13,124 bases of DNA. It comes from an uncultured Phenylobacterium sp. (GTDB lineage Bacteria > Pseudomonadota > Alphaproteobacteria > Caulobacterales > Caulobacteraceae). The notes under the pieces were generated by a model that was given only the letters and a program-made list of their open reading frames with translations, made no database searches and had not been told where the DNA came from. Position 1 is the first letter of the stretch, and every line of letters starts with the position of its first letter. The translations under genes were made by a program, and so were the position numbers. The stretch is taken from contig CAMFIW010000027.1 in the NCBI GenBank assembly GCA_945952355.1, forward strand, positions 1 through 13,124, read 5' to 3'. Shown in pieces: positions 7,457 to 13,124 of the stretch.

Positions 7457-8212
7457 ATGCTTTCCCTCTACCAAGCCAACGGGCTGGTCCATTGGACCGA
7501 GCGCGACATCCGCCTGCGCGACATGATGCGCGACCACTTCGCCGGGGAGGTTTCCGCTTTCCTGAAATCCACCAATCCCGCCTGGGACATCCGCCGGATC
7601 GAAGCTCCGCTGCTGACCCCGCGCGAGCTGATCTCGGCGGCCTATGGGCCGGACGACGTGTTCGTGCAGGCCCGCCGCTCCGAGCACGACCATGAGCTGG
7701 GGCTGCGGCCCGAGGCCACGGCGTCGACCTACGCGTACATGCAGCACCGGCTGAACGGCCATGAGCGGGTTCGCCTGCCGCTCTGCGTCTGGCAGGCGGG
7801 CAAGTCCTTCCGGCGCGAGCAGGACCAGCCCACCAAGCACGTCCGACTGAAGGAGTTCTGGCAGATGGAGTTCCAGTGCGCCTTCACCGCCGACACCGCC
7901 AACGACTACCACGCCGCCTGTCTCGAGCCGGTGCGCCGGATGATCGGGGCCATGACCCGGCTGCCCAGCCGCGTCGCGCCGTCCGACCGCCTGCCGGCCT
8001 ATTCGCAGGTGACCATGGATGTGGAGGTCGACAACGGCGACAAATGGATGGAGATCGCATCGATATCCCGGCGCACGGACTTCCCACAGACGGCGCGGGT
8101 GAAGGGGAAGGGCGGCGAGGTCCGTGAGCTCGACATCCTCGTGCTGGAGATCGCCATCGGCCTCGACCGATGCGTCTACAATTGGCGGCAGGCCGAGGGG
8201 CTGGAGACCTAG
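7457..8212 (+). CDS. Stand-alone class II aminoacyl-tRNA synthetase core, GlyRS-like
   Basis: A 251-residue class IIa synthetase catalytic core. Motif 1 region is RRIEAPLLTP (47-55, Pro51). LRPEATASTY (83-92) matches the LRPETAQGIF block of archaeal/eukaryotic-type (alpha2) glycyl-tRNA synthetase. Motif 2 is AGKSFRREQ...LKEFWQMEFQ (114-140, with Arg119, Glu121, Phe134, Glu138). WMEIASISRRTDF (197-209) matches the GWIEIVGIADRTDYD block, and motif 3 is LEIAIGLDR (230-238, Arg238). ATP-contacting arginines are therefore kept. True GlyRS of this type has over 400 residues; here the insertions and the anticodon-binding domain are absent. Proteobacteria normally charge tRNA-Gly with the unrelated GlyQS. 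It may therefore activate an amino acid for transfer to something other than tRNA, or regulate. Shine-Dalgarno GAAAGG precedes the ATG. Its stop overlaps the convergent AraC gene's stop. Confidence 0.85.
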   Translation: MLSLYQANGLVHWTERDIRLRDMMRDHFAGEVSAFLKSTNPAWDIRRIEAPLLTPRELISAAYGPDDVFVQARRSEHDHELGLRPEATASTYAYMQHRLNGHERVRLPLCVWQAGKSFRREQDQPTKHVRLKEFWQMEFQCAFTADTANDYHAACLEPVRRMIGAMTRLPSRVAPSDRLPAYSQVTMDVEVDNGDKWMEIASISRRTDFPQTARVKGKGGEVRELDILVLEIAIGLDRCVYNWRQAEGLET

Positions 8213-9243
8213 AGGTCCATCCTCGCGCTGATCGTCCGAAGCGCCTCGCGGGCGCGGATGTCGATCAGCGCCTCGGTCTCAGGCCGTCGCGCGCGGATCT
8301 GCTGTGGGGTGTGGCCCGTCGCGGCCTTCAGGAAACGGCGGAAGCTTCTGGCGTCGGAATAGCCGAGCTCGGCGGCGACCGCCTCGACGCTGTCGTCGCC
8401 GGCCCGCAGCCGCGCCTCCGCCAGGGCCGCCAGCTCGCGCCTGCGTGTGTCGCGGAAGCCGCCGCCTTGGTCCTGCAGCCGGCGTCTCAGGGTGTTGGCG
8501 CTGGTCCCGGCGTCGCGCACCAGGTCGGCGAAGCGCACGAACCCCGTCTCGCCGAGATAGGCGGCGGGCGACGCCTCGGCGCGCCCGCTCACGAAGGCCA
8601 GCCAGGGCTGGTGGCAGTCCCACAGGAGGTTGTCGCCCGCGCGCACCGCCGGCGCCCGGGCGAGCGCGCGGCGGGGGAACCGAAACGAGGTCGCCGCGCC
8701 GTATCGCGCCGGTCCCCCGATCGCCCAGTGCCTCTGGCCGAGCGCGAAATGGGTCGGGTCGCGAAGGACCACCTCCGACACCCGCGGCGGGCGACCGAGG
8801 AAATAGACGCACTGGATGTACATCCAGATCAGGAAGTTCTCCTCCAGATAGGCGGCGTCATGCTCGTCCTGTGTCTCCATGTGGACGCTGAGCACGGCGC
8901 TTTCCTGCTCGGTCGCCAGCGCCACGTGCACGGCGCGCGAGGCCATGGCGTAGAGCCGCCCGATCGCCAGGATCGCGCTTTCCAGGTTGGCGCTGCCCAG
9001 CGCCATGCGCAGGCCGATCACCGGATAGGCGACGCCCATCCCCGACCGCCCCAGGCCGTGGGTCGCGTCCTCCAGGGCCAGGACCGTGTTCATGCACAGA
9101 AGCACCCGCTGGGCCGGAGTGATGACGCCGTCTTGGGGCCCGATCAGAGCGCCTTCGAGCAGGCCCTCAAGCCGCACGCCCTGGCGCACCGCGCCGGCGG
9201 TGTGGCGCTCGACCCAATCGAACGGAAACGCCGCATAGGTCAT
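8209..9243 (-). CDS. AraC-family transcriptional regulator
   Basis: A 344-residue regulator with a large N-terminal ligand-binding-like region of the OruR/Arabinose_bd type (about 20-210) and a C-terminal AraC double helix-turn-helix (about 230-318). The HTH region contains NTLRRRLQDQGGGF and the second-helix signature AVAAELGYSDARSFRRFLKAATGHTPQQIR. A 26-residue tail follows the HTH. I chose the ATG at 9243 because GGAG lies seven bases upstream and family-like sequence starts here; a TTG at 9324 with AGGGGG before it would add 27 residues. It is divergent from the HSL-type hydrolase (178-bp shared region), the usual arrangement for a regulator and its target. The stop codon overlaps that of the GlyRS-like gene by the palindrome CTAG. 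Confidence 0.92.
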   Translation of the reverse strand: MTYAAFPFDWVERHTAGAVRQGVRLEGLLEGALIGPQDGVITPAQRVLLCMNTVLALEDATHGLGRSGMGVAYPVIGLRMALGSANLESAILAIGRLYAMASRAVHVALATEQESAVLSVHMETQDEHDAAYLEENFLIWMYIQCVYFLGRPPRVSEVVLRDPTHFALGQRHWAIGGPARYGAATSFRFPRRALARAPAVRAGDNLLWDCHQPWLAFVSGRAEASPAAYLGETGFVRFADLVRDAGTSANTLRRRLQDQGGGFRDTRRRELAALAEARLRAGDDSVEAVAAELGYSDARSFRRFLKAATGHTPQQIRARRPETEALIDIRAREALRTISARMDL

Positions 9244-9292
9244 TCCGGGGCTCCGGCGGCTCAGCTGTCGGTTCCATATGTAGTCGAAGGCG

Positions 9293-9314
9293 GCCGCGCC
9301 GCCACCGGCGCGGC
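9293..9314. repeat. Perfect palindrome in the AraC/hydrolase divergent region
   Basis: Arms GCCGCGCCG (9293-9301) and CGGCGCGGC (9306-9314) flank the tetraloop CCAC. The arms are identical to those at 2119-2140. Read on the minus strand, the loop is GTGG, so this copy differs from the other by one base, in inverted orientation. It sits 50-71 bases upstream of the AraC gene's ATG and could be an operator, a leader hairpin or a REP-like repeat. If the TTG start at 9324 were used it would lie inside that coding region. Confidence 0.5.
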
Positions 9315-9421
9315 GACTGCGCAAACTGTCCCCCTGCCGCTGCGCGACCGGTCATTTCCGGGCCGCTCGCGCGATGCTGTTAAGGGTGTGGGCCGACCCA
9401 ACGCATCCCACAGGGAAACTC

Positions 9422-10375
9422 ATGACAGACCAAAGCCCCCGCCTGCGCCGCCCCGAACTGGAAGCGGCCTTCGACTACATGGCCGGCCTCACCGCCCAGG
9501 TCGACTTCACCGGCCTCACCGATCCGAAGGAGATGTGGCTCGCCGCCATGCGTGGGACCCTGCCGCACTATGGCGCGCTCGGCCGCGAGGTGAGCCTCGA
9601 CGGCGTCGCTTTCACACCCATCACCGCGAACGGCGTCGCCTGCGAATGGGTCGTGGCCGAGGGCGCGAGCCCGACACGGCGCATCGTCTACATCCACGGT
9701 GGCGGCTGGGCCGGCGGTTCGCCGCTCGACTACCGCCCCTTGTCGGCGACGCTCGCCCGCATGACCGGCGCCAGCATCCTGATGGTCGACTACCGCCTCG
9801 CGCCCGCCCACCGCTATCCCGCGGGCCTCGACGACTGTGTGTCGGCCTATGAATGGGCCCTGGCCAACGGACCGTCCGGCCCCGCGCCCGCGGAGCACAT
9901 CAGCGTCGTGGGCGACTCCGCCGGCGGCAATCTCTCGGCGGCCACCTGCGTGCGCCTGGCGACCACGGGCGGACGCCTGCCCGACCGCCTGGCCCTGGTG
10001 GCCGGCACGCTGGACAACGTCTCGATGGACAAGCGCATCGGCCTCGACGACCCGATCTGCACCCCCGAGGCGCTGGCGCTGTCGGTCGAGTTCTACCTGC
10101 CGCCCGGCCAGAGCGCCGCCGATCCGGAGATCTCGCCGGTCTTCGCCCCCGACGTGGTGCTGGCCAAGTTCCCGCCGACCCTGATCCAGGTCAGCACGAT
10201 CGAGTCTCTCGCCTATGACAGCAAGGCCTTCGCGGCCCGGCTCGAAGCGGTCGGCGTGCGCGTGAACCTCGCCCTGTGGCCAGACCTGCCGCACGTCTGG
10301 CACGCCTTCCTCGGCCACTTTCCGGAGGCCCGCGAGGCGCTGGCCGAGATCGCCGACTTCGTGCGCCGACCCTAG
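9422..10375 (+). CDS. Alpha/beta hydrolase, hormone-sensitive-lipase (HSL) family
   Basis: A 317-residue carboxylesterase/lipase-like enzyme hydrolysing an unknown ester. The oxyanion-hole motif HGGG is at 92-95 and the nucleophile motif GDSAGG at 164-169 (Ser166). VDYRLAPAHRYPAGLDD is the family's signature strand. The acid is probably Glu261 (STIESLAYDS), aligning with the Asp of DPL in well-studied members; Asp266 is the alternative. The histidine is His291 in DLPHVWH. Residues 1-60 form a cap. No signal peptide is visible, so it is probably cytosolic. The ATG at 9422 follows AGGGAAA. It is divergent from the AraC regulator and may be its target, and it converges on the acidic protein gene with a 2-bp gap. 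Confidence 0.93.
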   Translation: MTDQSPRLRRPELEAAFDYMAGLTAQVDFTGLTDPKEMWLAAMRGTLPHYGALGREVSLDGVAFTPITANGVACEWVVAEGASPTRRIVYIHGGGWAGGSPLDYRPLSATLARMTGASILMVDYRLAPAHRYPAGLDDCVSAYEWALANGPSGPAPAEHISVVGDSAGGNLSAATCVRLATTGGRLPDRLALVAGTLDNVSMDKRIGLDDPICTPEALALSVEFYLPPGQSAADPEISPVFAPDVVLAKFPPTLIQVSTIESLAYDSKAFAARLEAVGVRVNLALWPDLPHVWHAFLGHFPEAREALAEIADFVRRP

Positions 10376-10377
10376 CC

Positions 10378-10779
10378 CTAGTCTTCGGCGTCGCCCGGGT
10401 CGACGGCCCGGGCGACCAGGTCGCGCCAGGTCGGATCGGTGTCGTCCACCAGGTCGACGTCCTCCAGCAGCGCCACGGCCGCCTCGCCATCCGGCAGGAT
10501 CAGGCCCAGCACCTCCATCTCGACGCCCTCGGCGTTGCGGTGGCTCTCGGCCTGGACGGCGATCGCCGGCTGCTCGCCGTCGTCCTCCCACCAGATCACC
10601 GGCTGGGGCAGGTCCATCTCGATCGGCCGCCCGTCGAAGGTGTCGTCCAGCGCGAAGACCGCGCGCTTCTCGCGCACGTCGTCCAGGGTCGCCACCCGGC
10701 CCGCGAAGGCCGGCAGGCGCGCCCAGTCGTCGACGTCGAAGCCGCCGCCGTCCTCGTCGTCAGGCGTGAGGCCCTCCAT
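10378..10779 (-). CDS. Acidic hypothetical protein (133 aa) downstream of carB
   Basis: I do not recognise the family. The product is strongly acidic, with an acidic N-terminus (TPDDEDGGGFDVDDW), a central VIWWEDDGEQPAIAV and a hydrophobic-acidic end (GLILPDGEAAVALLEDVDLVDD). No signal peptide or membrane segment is seen, so a cytosolic protein is likely. Its ATG directly abuts the carB stop (TGAATG), without a separate promoter, so it should be translated by coupling from the carAB message. That context suggests a role linked to carB expression or simply co-transcription. Codon use matches the neighbours. Confidence 0.75.
   Translation of the reverse strand: MEGLTPDDEDGGGFDVDDWARLPAFAGRVATLDDVREKRAVFALDDTFDGRPIEMDLPQPVIWWEDDGEQPAIAVQAESHRNAEGVEMEVLGLILPDGEAAVALLEDVDLVDDTDPTWRDLVARAVDPGDAED

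Positions 10780-13124
<2,345 letters not shown>

Noticed and set aside
7307..7912. Minus-strand 201-codon frame opposite the GlyRS-like gene
   Set aside because: It overlaps coding sequence with clear class II motifs on the plus strand and shows no recognisable domain.
8170..9852. Very long plus-strand open frame across the AraC gene
   Set aside because: It is the complement of the AraC regulator, whose motifs are clear on the minus strand. The translation is low-complexity and runs into the out-of-frame hydrolase start.

Overview
The window is high-GC, densely coding DNA, most likely from an alphaproteobacterium of the Caulobacteraceae (Caulobacter/Phenylobacterium type). This is inferred from the ELM1-family gene next to greA, the protein sequence style, Caulobacter-like -10 elements (GCTA-type) and codon use; no rRNA or other marker gene is present to prove it. 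Most genes look chromosomal and ordinary. I see no phage, IS element, CRISPR array, tRNA or rRNA.

Layout. At the left edge is the 5' part of an ELM1-family putative glycosyltransferase (minus, apparent TTG start), preceded by greA (minus). A DMT/EamA permease (plus) diverges from greA and is followed by a glutathione S-transferase (plus). Next come three minus-strand genes: a class A penicillin-binding protein, a small P-loop kinase-like protein and an SDR dehydrogenase; the last two form a tight pair, SDR first. An intergenic, hairpin-rich repeat-like element lies before a GNAT acetyltransferase (plus), which converges on a 56-residue single-pass membrane protein (minus).

A mostly non-coding stretch (about 6971-7456) follows. 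It holds several hairpins, a Caulobacter-type promoter candidate, a possible leaderless 28-codon ORF and a long nested hairpin. It leads into the most unusual gene of the window, a 251-residue stand-alone class II aminoacyl-tRNA synthetase core that resembles the archaeal/eukaryotic-type (alpha2) glycyl-tRNA synthetase but has no room for an anticodon-binding domain. That gene converges, with a 4-base stop-codon overlap, on an AraC-family regulator (minus). The regulator is divergent from an HSL-type alpha/beta hydrolase (plus), a plausible regulator/target pair. The right edge is the 3' two-thirds or more of carB (minus), whose stop codon abuts the start of an unrecognised acidic 133-residue protein.

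How the genes work together. The clearest functional groupings are carB with the acidic protein (abutting, probably translationally coupled), the SDR with the kinase-like gene (10-bp gap, Shine-Dalgarno inside the gap), and the AraC regulator with the divergent hydrolase. The other genes (transcript cleavage factor, permease, GST, PBP, GNAT) look like independent housekeeping or accessory functions. The best candidate for undescribed biology is the GlyRS-like core with its structured leader.
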